DNA of 14,979 nt from Teratosphaeria epicoccoides (Eukaryota > Ascomycota > Dothideomycetes > Mycosphaerellales > Teratosphaeriaceae), in the NCBI GenBank assembly GCA_021401465.1, contig JADDMT010000293.1, positions 1-14,979 on the forward strand. The letters run 5' to 3'. Below the pieces are notes generated by a model. The model was not told the origin of the DNA and did no database searches. It saw nothing but the letters and a program-made list of their open reading frames with translations. The translations under genes and the position numbers were made by a program. Positions 1 to 7,819 of the stretch are shown here, in pieces. Every line of letters begins with the position of its first letter. The stretch's first letter is position 1.

Positions 1-1245
1 CAAACCGAGCCGTACGATTACCCTCTAGGGTATCACGTTAACCTCCGCAAGGTCATCTAACATACAGTCTACTAGCTTAAGCGAGCCATTAACTCGGACC
101 GTACCGGATAGGCGCTAGGCAGGCTACAAGTCTACACTATTAGTAACAGACAGCTTAGATACCCGCGGTAGCTATTCGGTTGTCTCGGGCTTGTCCTTCT
201 ATCGCCTCCCCTCCAAGGAGGTTTCGGACACCTTGCTTACCTTCTTCCTATCACTTCGTTTAGGACAGCGAGCCGCCTAGTAGTCTCTCGCTCTACAGAT
301 GTAGCAGCTACTCGGAGGCTTCTCGCTACTATCTTTTAGCTCGGAGGGCTTGCTCCTCTAGAATGAACTACCGCGTTAGACGTGACCCCTAGGGCGCTTG
401 TAATAGCGGCCCTTTAGTAGGTCCTTAGGACTTAGACGCTTATTATCCTTACCGCCTGATTTTCCATTTCGCTTCAAGGTGATTTCCATACGTGTCGCAA
501 GGGACACGAGGTCTTGCCGAGTTGTCAGAAGTTCATGAAAAGTCATGATTGTGTTCTGAAGATTGTTATCAAGTTTGACAAGCAAGTGCCGCATGCGTTA
601 CGTCTTAGTATAGGGTAGCATCTGTCCCTCGAGCGTAGCGAGGTAGGTAGCGAAGCTAGAGGTTGTTTGTCCCTTCCCCTGCTTAGCCTTCTCGTACTCA
701 ACAGACATAGTAAGGGCGCGATTCCCCGGATCCTCGACCTAGTCGACATAGAACTAGCGAAAGTCCGCCTACGTATACGTTCTGTCGTAGACCTGCATAA
801 GGTCATACCGCTCATGCTAATTATTGCGAGGTTCCTTATCCTCTTCGAGCTACATCATACTAAAGGCGACTCGTTCGCCCTCTGTAGAATATCCGCGTAG
901 GTTAAGCACGAAAACTGCCTTACATGCCTGCAAGAAAGTTCGAGCCTCCTTTAAGGTGTCTCCCTTAAACGGCTTCGGGTTGCGTACGTTACGACTACCT
1001 CCTAGTTAGCCTACTATGGCCCCGAATTCAGGCACTAGGTTCGCGGGCACACGCGGAGGGTCTGCGCCTCCTAGTAGGTTGTCTTTGCGGGTCCCTAGTA
1101 TGAAATCTCGCTAGATTTCTTCGTCCGCTAGTTCATTAGTACTACTTATAGCGACGTCTTTGTCGTCCTCGCCGTTGTCGCTACCGGAAGTAGTGCGGCT
1201 CTAGCTCTAGTTCGCAAGGCGGTTCGCGACCTAATCGACAATCAT
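1..1245 (-). pseudogene. Degenerate gag and start of protease of element A, partial at the left edge
   Basis: This is the minus-strand counterpart of the right-hand gag that begins at 11233; the ATG here is at 1245-1243. The longest intact piece is 594-376, which carries the C-terminal half of the Gag core (HLLVKLDNNL, then TTRQDLVSLATRMEITLK). A zinc knuckle follows at 306-265 with residues C-Y-I-C-R-A-R-D-Y-stop-A-A-R-C. Its Cys ligands survive, but the ligand His is Tyr and the residue after it is a TAG stop. The protease aspartate region lies near 57. Gag would bind element RNA and build the virus-like particle. Many in-frame TAG stops make it a pseudogene. It looks more mutated than the right copy; for example the codons after the second Cys read aga gcg aga where the right copy has gga gcg agg. 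Confidence 0.88.
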
Positions 1246-1445
1246 TGCTACAAGGGCCAGGTCAATAGTCGGGGTTAGCTGCAGTCCCTATGCGGGGGTC
1301 TATTGCCTTGTCTGCCACGTAATTAGCCTCTAGCGGAACCGTCGCTCGATGCAGTGTCGCTTGTAGTAGGTACTTCTGCGGGCTAGTTACTCAGGCTAGC
1401 TTCGCTGTCGCGGGCGCTTAGGATGGCGCTTACTACGCGTTAGTT
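1246..1445 (-). other. Untranslated leader of element A between the 5' LTR and gag
   Basis: This corresponds to about 11033-11232 on the right. It should hold the primer binding site next to the LTR, but no clean match beginning TGG can be read; the bases next to the presumed LTR end read actaacgcg. The frame of gag can be followed upstream of the 1245 ATG for some codons, with a TAG interruption, so gag could start slightly earlier. I see no other gene here. Confidence 0.5.
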
Positions 1446-1878
1446 GCGAGTTCGTAGTACTCTAGACATATTGTATTATTCTCTGCTAGACTGCAAAGCA
1501 GGGGGGAGAAAGCAGAACTAATATAGATGTATATGCTATATGATATGAAAATATCTCGCAGTGTGACAGAGTAATCCGACCTTTTAGTAGGTACAAGACA
1601 GCGCTACTTTCTGCTTATCGCAGAGGTGGCGCTAAGGGTGCTTATAACCCCTGACGCTCCTTAATTAGGGAAAGCATGTCCGAGCCTAGCCCTATAGGGG
1701 TACCGTAGGAAGAGCGACGTAGGAGCGTCCTACGTTAACAACTGATCCTACTTGGACGACATACGAGCCAACGTATGTACGAAGGACCCCCTTGCCATGT
1801 GTAGCAGGGTCACTACATGCTAAGGGCGGGCATCGGAACCTATGCGGCTCTAATGGTCCCCTAGTATCAACCGTATCA
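1446..1878 (-). repeat. 5' LTR of element A (left copy)
   Basis: The outer end at 1878 reads, on the minus strand, TGATACGGTTGATAC, the same as the right-hand copy at 10599, and both copies lose similarity just outside it. TG at this point is the normal start of an LTR. The other end is not certain; I place it at the CA of ctcgca, equivalent to 11032 on the right. The length of about 430 bp is usual for fungal gypsy LTRs. The left copy has extra TA dinucleotides where the right copy has TG or CA, for example catagg against catggg and ttagcatgta against ttggcatgca. Confidence 0.75.
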
Positions 1879-3139
1879 ACTAGGGACTAAAGGAGACAGT
1901 TAAAGACGAAATTGCCTGAGGAGATCGGCTAACGACATTCAAGGAAATAAGCGATCTTGCGATTAGAATTGATAATCGCATCTAGGAATAACAACAAGAA
2001 CAACAACATAGAAATCGCAAGCTAGCACAGGCTAACTATAAGGTCTAACGATTAGAACTAAAATGGCGAAGCGATTACTATAGTCTCTAACCTATAGAGT
2101 TAGATGCGACTAAGGGGCGTCCGAGGAATAGACCCCAAGGAAAGCCGCGGAAGGGCTCTCCTCCCTAGAATGGTCTGAAGAAGCTATTCGACAAGAGTAA
2201 TCTCAAGTGCCACAACTGTAGAAAGAAAGGACACTTTGCCCGCGAATGTTTTGCTAAGAAGCAACGACAAGAGCCGCCTAGGATAGAGCAGGCTCGCGCG
2301 ACAATGATAGCACCTAAGCAAAAGGCCGCCGCTACTCGAGAACCAGACTATGCCACACTTACTTAGACTACGTGCTACGACGACGATTGTCGAATTCACA
2401 TAAGTGATAAAGATGGTTCCGGATAGTACCCTAGCCGAAACAAGGCATAGTCAATCTGTGCGCTAAGGGGTACACCTTCTAGTACGACAGTCCTAAGGCA
2501 ACAGGAGCTAGAAGAAGAAGAAGAAGGTTTAGACGACAACTACGAGATTGTCGAAGCCGTCATTCCTGATTCCGAGGAAGACAAGAGCATAGAGCGATAG
2601 GCTATGCCGCCGCATGACATCGGGCTCGATATTATCCGAATTATACAGAACTAGTAGGCTCAAGCTTGCCTATAGATTAATAGAGTACAACATGTTAACT
2701 AGCTTTAGTATGACAAACTAGCCGACTGTATGCGACGACACCTGAGGAGACTACTAGTCGTAGCTTAACCTCACGCGCATTAGAAAGTTGTCTAAGAAAT
2801 TATACTGTTCGGGGTAGAGTTTACGCCCTAGGGAGGCTACCTAACCTACAAAGGTATTCAGATTTCACAAGCGCTATAACTCCGAGTCTACTACTTAAAG
2901 ATAGAGTACGCAAGAAACACGCAGGAACAGCGAGGCTAAGGGCGAGAACGACCTCTTAGGCCAGAGAACGGTAACGCTTAGAGAAGAAGCCAAGACCGTA
3001 TAATCCCTAAACTAGTCCGTGAAGACAGTTATTCGGGAAACGACAAGGTCCGCCAGAATTAGACCTACGGACAGACTAGACAGGGCTGCAACGATGTGCC
3101 GCGATTAGCGCCAGATACGCGAACAACCTTAGAGTATAG
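1879..3139 (+). pseudogene. Degenerate gag of chromovirus B, 5'-truncated
   Basis: The readable frame (codons starting at positions divisible by 3) opens with VKDEIA, and continues through a Gln-rich stretch near 1985-2010, a basic segment around 2110-2160 and an intact CCHC zinc knuckle at 2208-2249 (C-H-N-C-R-K-K-G-H-F-A-R-E-C). The knuckle is followed by an acidic run of Glu codons near 2511-2528. The N-terminal capsid part is missing, cut by element A. Gag packages element RNA; the knuckle binds it. After about 2600 I cannot assign a domain. A frame change to the protease frame must lie between there and 3139, but I cannot place it. It could be a programmed -1 shift or decay. In-frame TAG and TAA stops are frequent. 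Confidence 0.8.
2208..2249 (+). other. Intact CCHC zinc knuckle in the gag of element B
   Basis: The residues C-x2-C-x4-H-x4-C are all present. This contrasts with the damaged knuckles of elements A, A' and C in the same window. It fixes the reading frame and strand of the truncated gag. Confidence 0.92.
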
Positions 3140-4501
3140 GTGCATATTAACAAGACGCTAGCTAGGGCCTTAATAGATTTAGGATGTACTAGAATCTTCA
3201 TGACGCCTAAGTTCCCTAGGACAGCTAGGATAAAGCTACAGGCGAAGACGAATGCTTTCTCGCTACAAGCGATTAATAGAAAGCTAGTCACGTATAACCA
3301 AGGAATAGTTGACGAAGAGACCAAGATAATGCCTCTGCGGATAGGACGCTACTAAGAGATGCTCTAGTTTGACATCACGGAGTCACTAGGCTCGGATGTA
3401 GTACTAGGGTTGCTATGGCTAAGAAATGCTAACCCCTATCTCGACTAGAAGAATGAGAGGATCTAGTTCCTAGAACTCTTAAGATCGATACCTCTACCTA
3501 TAGTACACGACGTACTAGGCAAGATCGAAATATGTGCTATGACTTGAAGCGAGATAGTAGCCGCTATTAAGGATCTAGAACAGGAAGTGCACGTCCTATG
3601 GCTTAAAGCAACGTAATTAGAAGTCAAGGTCGAATTCATAGTTCCTAATGAGTATAAAGAGTTCGCTACTCTTTTCAAGGAAGAACCCGACTAAGAAGCT
3701 CTGCTAGAACACTAGGAGTAGGACTACAGGATACCCTTACTCCTTAGCAAGACACTAACAAAGCAATTAGTTCGCCCGTTGTTAGTAGCGAAACTAGAGA
3801 TTCTCCGGAAATACCTTGAAGACAACCTCTAGAAAGGCTTTATCCGCGAGTCGTAGTCCCTAGCCAGATATCCGATCCTGTTTGTGCCTAAGGGGGAAGA
3901 TGACTAGCAACCCTGCGTAGATTATCGTGGATTAAACGACATCACGATAAAGAATAGTTATCTACTTCCTTTGCTCTCGGAATTGCAGGACCGCCTGCAA
4001 GGAGTAATGTAGTTCTCGAAGTTCGACATACCTAGAGCGTATAACCGAATTCAAATTAAGGAAGGCGAAGAATAGAAGACCGCGTTCTAAACTAGGTTCG
4101 GACACTACGAGTACATAGTCATGCTATTTAGGTTAATAAATGCCCTGGCTACATAGCAGGCATTTATTAATAACGTGCTACGAGAGTACCTTGACGTCTT
4201 TGTAGTTATATACTTAGATGACATCCTCGTCTACTTACAGACGATCGAAGAACATAGGACTAACGTGCGCAAGGTACTTCAGAAACTCCAGGATTACTAG
4301 TTAAAGGTTAAGCCTTAGAAGAGCGAGTTTCATAAGCAGGAAGTATAATTCCTTAGCTACGTAGTAGCGTGGAATAGAATTAAGATAGACACTAAGAAAG
4401 TCTAAGTCGTAAAAGAGTAGCCTATACTAACTAATGATAAGGAAGTATAGTCCTTCCTTAGGTTCGCTAACTTCTACCGAAGATTTGTGGCAAACTACGC
4501 C
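3140..4501 (+). pseudogene. Degenerate protease and reverse transcriptase of chromovirus B (pol, first frame)
   Basis: This frame begins with an aspartic protease: ALIDLGCT, with the active-site triplet at 3176-3184 reading D-L-G where the family has D-S-G, a change a single C-to-T at TCA would give. RT follows, with VDYRGLN from 3917 and the catalytic YLDD box at 4211-4222. Further RT landmarks are DILVY after YLDD and, near the end, SFLRFANFYRRFV. The enzyme would copy element RNA into cDNA in the particle. Stops at expected Trp or Gln sites (for example before FSKFD and KTAF) inactivate it. Around 4502 the homologous frame moves by one base to the next frame, so the connection and RNase H domains are read separately. 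No start codon is claimed, since the protein would be released from a polyprotein. Confidence 0.87.
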
Positions 4502-6548
4502 ACTACTTACGACTCCTACTACGAAGGATACACTATTCGTTTAGGATAACGCCTAACAGAATGCCTTCAAGGAACTCAAGCAACGATTTACAGATCAGCC
4601 GATCTTACTTGTTTTTGACCCTAATAAGCCTATCATAGTCAAAACAGATGCCTCTAACTTAGCTCTTAGGGCATGCTTAAGTCAACTAGGACCGAGTAGA
4701 CGACTACAGCTAGTTGCCTACTACTCAAGGAAGCTGTCTAGACCTAAACTCCGTTACGACGTCTACGACAAAGAACTTCTAGCTATAGTAGACGCCTATA
4801 AGGCCTAGCGAGTCTACTTAGAAGGTTCTAAGCACTAAGTCACGGTCTACACAGACTATGAGAACTTGTAATACTTCATAACGACGAAAGAGTTAAACTG
4901 ACGACAAGTTCGGTAGAGTGAGGAACTCTCTAGTTTTAACTGTAAGATCGTCTATCGCAAGGGGACCGATAACGTACGCGCTAATGCACTTAGCCGCCAG
5001 ACTGACTACATGAAAGGCGTGAAGCAGGAGAAACACACTGTTCCCTAGGAAAATAGCGATGGCACGCTAGGAGTTAACTAACTCGCGGCCACGACTGTCA
5101 CATAGAGTAGTGAATTTCAGGACGACCTAAAGAACGCGCTAGTCTACGGCCTAACTACACTTGCTGTCCGCGATGACATTAATAGATAGGAGGATTAGGA
5201 AGACGAAGACAGAATCCTTCTCTTTTAAGGATTAGTATATATGCTAACGTCTTTACAATTAGAGCTACTACGCCTCTAACACGACGTACCTTAGGTAGGA
5301 CACCCGGGAGTGTCTAAAATGAAGCAAATTCTCTGACAAGAATATTACTTCCCTAGGATAGGCAAGGCAATCGAGGACTATGTCTAATGATATGTAACTT
5401 GCTAATAGAGTAAGCATAACTATTACAAACCATATAGGCTACTACGACTACTTAAGGTACCCTAATGGCCGTAGGAATCGCTCGCTATAGACTTTATCGT
5501 TAAACTACCTTAGTCAAGAGAACCCGCTACTAATGAGTTATTTAATGGGATCATGGTAGTAGTCGACTAATTTACTAAGTTTAGGAAGTTTATCCCTTAC
5601 CGCGAAGACTTTAAGACTAAAGATATCGCACATGTCTTCATTAAATAGGTAGTAGCACTACACGGCATGCTACAGGACCTAGTAACGGATCGAGGATCCG
5701 TGTTTACCTCTAACTTCTAGAGAGCCCTAATGAGACAATTCTAGGTTAAACATCGACTAAGTACTTCCTTCTACCCTTAAACAGATAGACAGACAGAACG
5801 TCTAAACTAGACGTTAGAATAGTACCTTTGATCCTATGTGAATAGGGACTAGAACAACTAGGTAGAGTTATTACTAATGGCGTAGCTCGCGTATAATAGT
5901 ACGCTAGCAGAGTCGACAGGACTCTCGCCATTTTAGATGGCGTATAGATTAGCTATAGAAGACATTCTAGATGTCTTAGCTAGTAATCTAAACCTAGTAG
6001 CACTTAGACGAGTAGAACACCTACGCCGACTACAAACAGAAGCACGACTCGACCTGTAGTTCTATTAGCAGAACATGGCATAGTACGCAAATCGTAAGAG
6101 AATTAAGGGACTAATTCTAAAGGAGGGGGACAAGGTATATCTCCTCTGCTGTCATATCAAATCAGACAAGCCAAGTAAAAAACTAGACGCTATAAAACTA
6201 GGACTATTCCGGATTAAGGCTAAGAAAGGACTAGTTAATTTTGAGTTATAGCTACCCGAGCAGATGAGAATACACCCTGTGTTCTATGTCTCTCTACTAG
6301 AACAAGCAGCGCTAGACGCCGCACTGTAAACGGAACCCTTACTACTTGACCCTGAAGTAGAAGAACCCGAGTATACTGTCAAGAAGATCGTCGACACTTG
6401 CTAGCGGGACAAACAGCAAGAGTACTTAGTAAAATGGGAAGGATATAGGAGTACCGAAAACACCTAGGAACCCCTTAAACATCTGCGAAACTGTTAGCAA
6501 AAGATACGAAGTTTCGAGAGAAGAACGAACCTAGGGAGAAGATCATAA
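4502..6548 (+). pseudogene. Degenerate RNase H, integrase and chromodomain of chromovirus B (pol, second frame)
   Basis: The frame resumes as LLTTPTTKDTLFV, then an RNase H domain with KTDAS (Asp at 4647-4649), YYSRKLS and YDKELLAIV. The integrase zinc region follows, with two His near 5280-5312 and Y-V-T-C at 5391-5402 in place of CxxC. The catalytic core has Asp at 5490 (AIDFIVKLP), Asp at 5688 (TDRG) and Glu at 5796 (QTER); the last two are separated by exactly 35 residues, the classic DD35E spacing. A chromodomain closes the protein. The frame ends at TAA 6546-6548, which may be the natural stop. Together these would remove the RNA strand and insert the cDNA. Internal TAG, TAA and a few TGA stops show it is dead. 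Confidence 0.88.
6369..6521 (+). other. C-terminal chromodomain of the integrase of element B
   Basis: The frame reads EYTVKKIVDTC, a stop, then QEYLVKWEGY, ENT, a stop where the family has Trp, EPL and HLRNC. This is the chromodomain pattern: the E-Y-x-V-x-K-I start, the Y-L-V-K-W-x-G-Y strand and the E-N-T-W-E-P-x-x-x-L helix. Chromodomains of chromoviruses bind histone tails and bias insertion. Two TAG stops, one at the W of NTWEP, inactivate it. I am sure of the family; the ligand is not readable from sequence. Confidence 0.88.
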
Positions 6549-6559
6549 GCCATGACTAG

Positions 6560-6990
6560 ACTCCTGCGGGACACTGTCGATCGGCTCGGCTATGACGCCA
6601 TCCAGGAAACCCTAATACGAGGCATTAGCGAAACCTTCTATTACGCTCTACGTCATAGGACTAAGAGCAAGACCTGCCGAGGGATCTAGGTCAAGAAGAA
6701 ACCTAGCCTGCAGAAGAGCCTGCTCTTTAGCCTCATCCTCCCTAATCTCACGCTCCTTAAGAGCGCGACTATCCTCGACTTCACGGTCGACCGCGTCTAA
6801 CTGTTTCTGAAGACGCATCTCCTTTGCATGCGCCTCTATTATCTTCTGCGAAGCCTTAGCTAGGACTGCCTTCGCATAATCGAGATTAGCAATTAGTCTT
6901 TTCTGCTAATTACCTAACTTCTTCTATTTGACCTCTGTTACCTTCGCGTTGTAACTTCGACAGTTGCTAAAGTAACACTACGAACATTTC
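6560..6990 (-). pseudogene. Antisense coiled-coil reading frame between pol and the 3' LTR of element B; function unknown
   Basis: On the minus strand one frame is stop-free from 6905 to 6651 (85 codons), unusual in a window where TAG stops are dense. It reads as a charged, heptad-like helix: QKRLIANLDYAKAVLAKA, then EMRLQKQLDAVDREVEDS, then ALKEREIREDEAKEQ, followed by a non-helical tail LDPSAGLALSPM. The frame continues on both sides past TAG or TAA stops: upstream to about 6990 as NAKVTEVK-stop-KKLGN, downstream to about 6560 as SVIEGFANASY. I recognise no family. It may be an extra antisense gene carried by the retroelement, or a fragment of another element between pol and LTR. The plus strand here gives Leu-rich low-complexity translations, typical of the strand opposite a coiled coil. 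Confidence 0.45.
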
Positions 6991-7107
6991 CCTAAGGATA
7001 TGTGCACTTAACGAATGAGCTTTAACTCTTGACACTAAGTATAGGACTTCATGCTATCCTAGCCCTAACGATGAATTCAATTTGCGCGGCGTTTACGTTT
7101 CTGCGTT

Positions 7108-7114
7108 AAAGGGG
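7108..7114 (+). promoter_or_regulatory. Polypurine tract of element B
   Basis: The run aaagggg sits directly before TGTTAGTGTC, the presumed 3' LTR start. Retroelements prime plus-strand DNA at such a tract just upstream of the 3' LTR. Its place downstream of pol fits. Confidence 0.6.
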
Positions 7115-7242
7115 TGTTAGTGTCTAGGATGACATAAGGCAGTAATGTAGAAAGAGAAGACATTACTACACAAAGGAAATGACAAGAGAAACCCCGCACT
7201 AATAAGGTAGCTTAGGGACAAGCTAGGCTAAGAGAGGGATAG
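7115..7242 (+). repeat. 3' LTR of element B, first 128 bp, probably interrupted by the copia LTR
   Basis: It starts TGTTAGTGTC right after the polypurine tract. No matching end is seen before the copia LTR at 7243, so I read it as cut by that insertion. It contains an 8-bp inverted repeat, agtaatgt at 7141-7148 and acattact at 7160-7167, with an 11-base loop. An alternative is that the B LTR runs on to CTAACA at 7486-7491, which mirrors TGTTAG. The 5' LTR that would settle this is outside the window. Confidence 0.5.
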
Positions 7243-7317
7243 TGTCATAGATGTCATGAGTCACGAGCACTATAGGCTAAGTTAGAGTACTAGGGCCTAA
7301 GTCATAGCACAGTCATA

Positions 7318-7465
7318 GGAGAAAGGATCTGTCACGTGAGGACAGATCCCTAGATCTGTGGGGTTAGTCTACAGATCTATAGGCCTATAGGGGAGAAAGG
7401 ATCTGTTATAGAAGGATAGACCCTAGGATCTGTAGGGTTAGTCTACAGATCTACAGACACAGATC
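7318..7465 (+). repeat. Two tandem copies of a 74-bp unit inside the LTR of element C
   Basis: Copy one is 7318-7391 and copy two 7392-7465, in register without gaps. Both contain ggagaaaggatctgt, gatctgt, and ggttagtctacagatct. The units differ mainly by transitions. Copy one has a CACGTG palindrome at 7333-7338 that is lost in copy two. Repeats of this kind upstream of a TATA-like site are often enhancer-like in the LTR U3 region; that role is inference. Confidence 0.75.
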
Positions 7466-7511
7466 TGTCAGGTCTATCGACAGATCTAACAGAGCTGCCC
7501 TGTCTCTCTAG

Positions 7512-7517
7512 TATATA
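7512..7517 (+). promoter_or_regulatory. TATA-like box in the LTR of element C
   Basis: The motif tatata lies in gtatataggg, downstream of the tandem repeats and about 300 bases before the gag ATG, where the U3 promoter of an LTR would be. It is a motif match only. Confidence 0.4.
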
Positions 7518-7689
7518 GGGATGGCTTCAGGACAGGCAGTTAGCAGCTTCGTGCTTAATTCTTAATTTAATCCTCTCTTGCTTAGAGGAGAGTCAGTTAC
7601 AAGGTTAATTGCTATTATCGATATTCTTTACAGCTCTGCGAGTCTAATACCTAATCCCCTTCCTGCTATTAGCACCTACCCTTATGACA

Positions 7690-7741
7690 GTAGTTACCTT
7701 CTAAAACTGTTAAAAAGTTCGTAGTTACCTTCTAAAACTGT
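7690..7741 (+). repeat. 21-bp direct repeat directly after the LTR of element C, at the primer-binding position
   Basis: The sequence gtagttaccttctaaaactg plus t occurs at 7690-7710 and again at 7721-7741, with taaaaagttc between. The first copy touches the LTR end, where a primer binding site belongs. A PBS usually begins TGG; here it reads TAG, one G-to-A change away. The repeat is certain, the PBS role is a guess. Confidence 0.65.
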
Positions 7742-7819
7742 ATGGGAACTTAACATACAACAATCTTTAATTCATCTGTTTTATACTTATTCATTTACTA
7801 ATTATAATACTTCCTTACT
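7742..7819 (+). other. AT-rich leader of element C
   Basis: This short AT-rich stretch lies between the direct repeat and the gag ATG at 7820. I see no gene in it. Confidence 0.5.

Larger units (their letters stand above)
1..1878 (-). mobile_element. Ty3/gypsy element A, 5' part (LTR, leader, gag, start of protease), truncated by the window edge
   Basis: This stretch is the reverse complement of 10599-12477, with only about one base of net length difference, so it is a second copy of the family seen on the right. Reading leftward from 1878 it holds the 5' LTR, a leader, gag, and the first codons of the protease, then leaves the window. The inner end is sharp: the match to the right copy starts at TGATACGG and stops abruptly at 1878/1879, beyond which lies the gag of another element (B). 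I infer insertion of A into B. The 3' LTR and the target site duplication are outside the window. Differences from the right copy are mostly transitions, many at CpA/TpG. Confidence 0.9.
1879..7242 (+). mobile_element. Ty3/gypsy chromovirus-type element B, 5'-truncated, ending inside its 3' LTR
   Basis: Domains appear in the Ty3/gypsy order: gag zinc knuckle, protease, RT, RNase H, integrase, then a C-terminal chromodomain. The start of gag and the 5' LTR are missing because element A abuts at 1878/1879. On the right, the 3' LTR begins at 7115 after a purine tract and is probably cut at 7242 by the copia element. Pol is in two frames: 3140-4501 in one and about 4502-6548 in another. Gag is in the same frame as the second part. 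Stops, mostly TAG, occur every few tens of codons, so the element is dead. A chromodomain after integrase defines chromoviruses, where it helps direct insertion to histone-marked chromatin. Confidence 0.88.
7243..7689 (+). repeat. 5' LTR of copia element C
   Basis: The segment begins TGTCATA (7243-7249) and ends TATGACA (7683-7689), a perfect 7-bp inverted terminal pair with the TG...CA ends of LTRs. Its 447-bp length is reasonable, and it lies just upstream of the copia gag. It contains a 74-bp tandem repeat and a TATA-like site. No second LTR is in the window to confirm the limits. Confidence 0.6.

Noticed and set aside
543..1009. Open frames at 543-815, 667-900 and 824-1009
   Set aside because: They are wrong-frame or wrong-strand translations of the minus-strand gag of A and repeat the shadow frames of the right copy.
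2511..2528. A short GAA/GAG run as a microsatellite of interest
   Set aside because: It is an acidic codon run inside the gag frame of B, common in such linkers.
7140..7168. The 8-bp inverted repeat as a terminator or small hairpin RNA
   Set aside because: It is short, lies in LTR sequence of a eukaryote, and has no other support.
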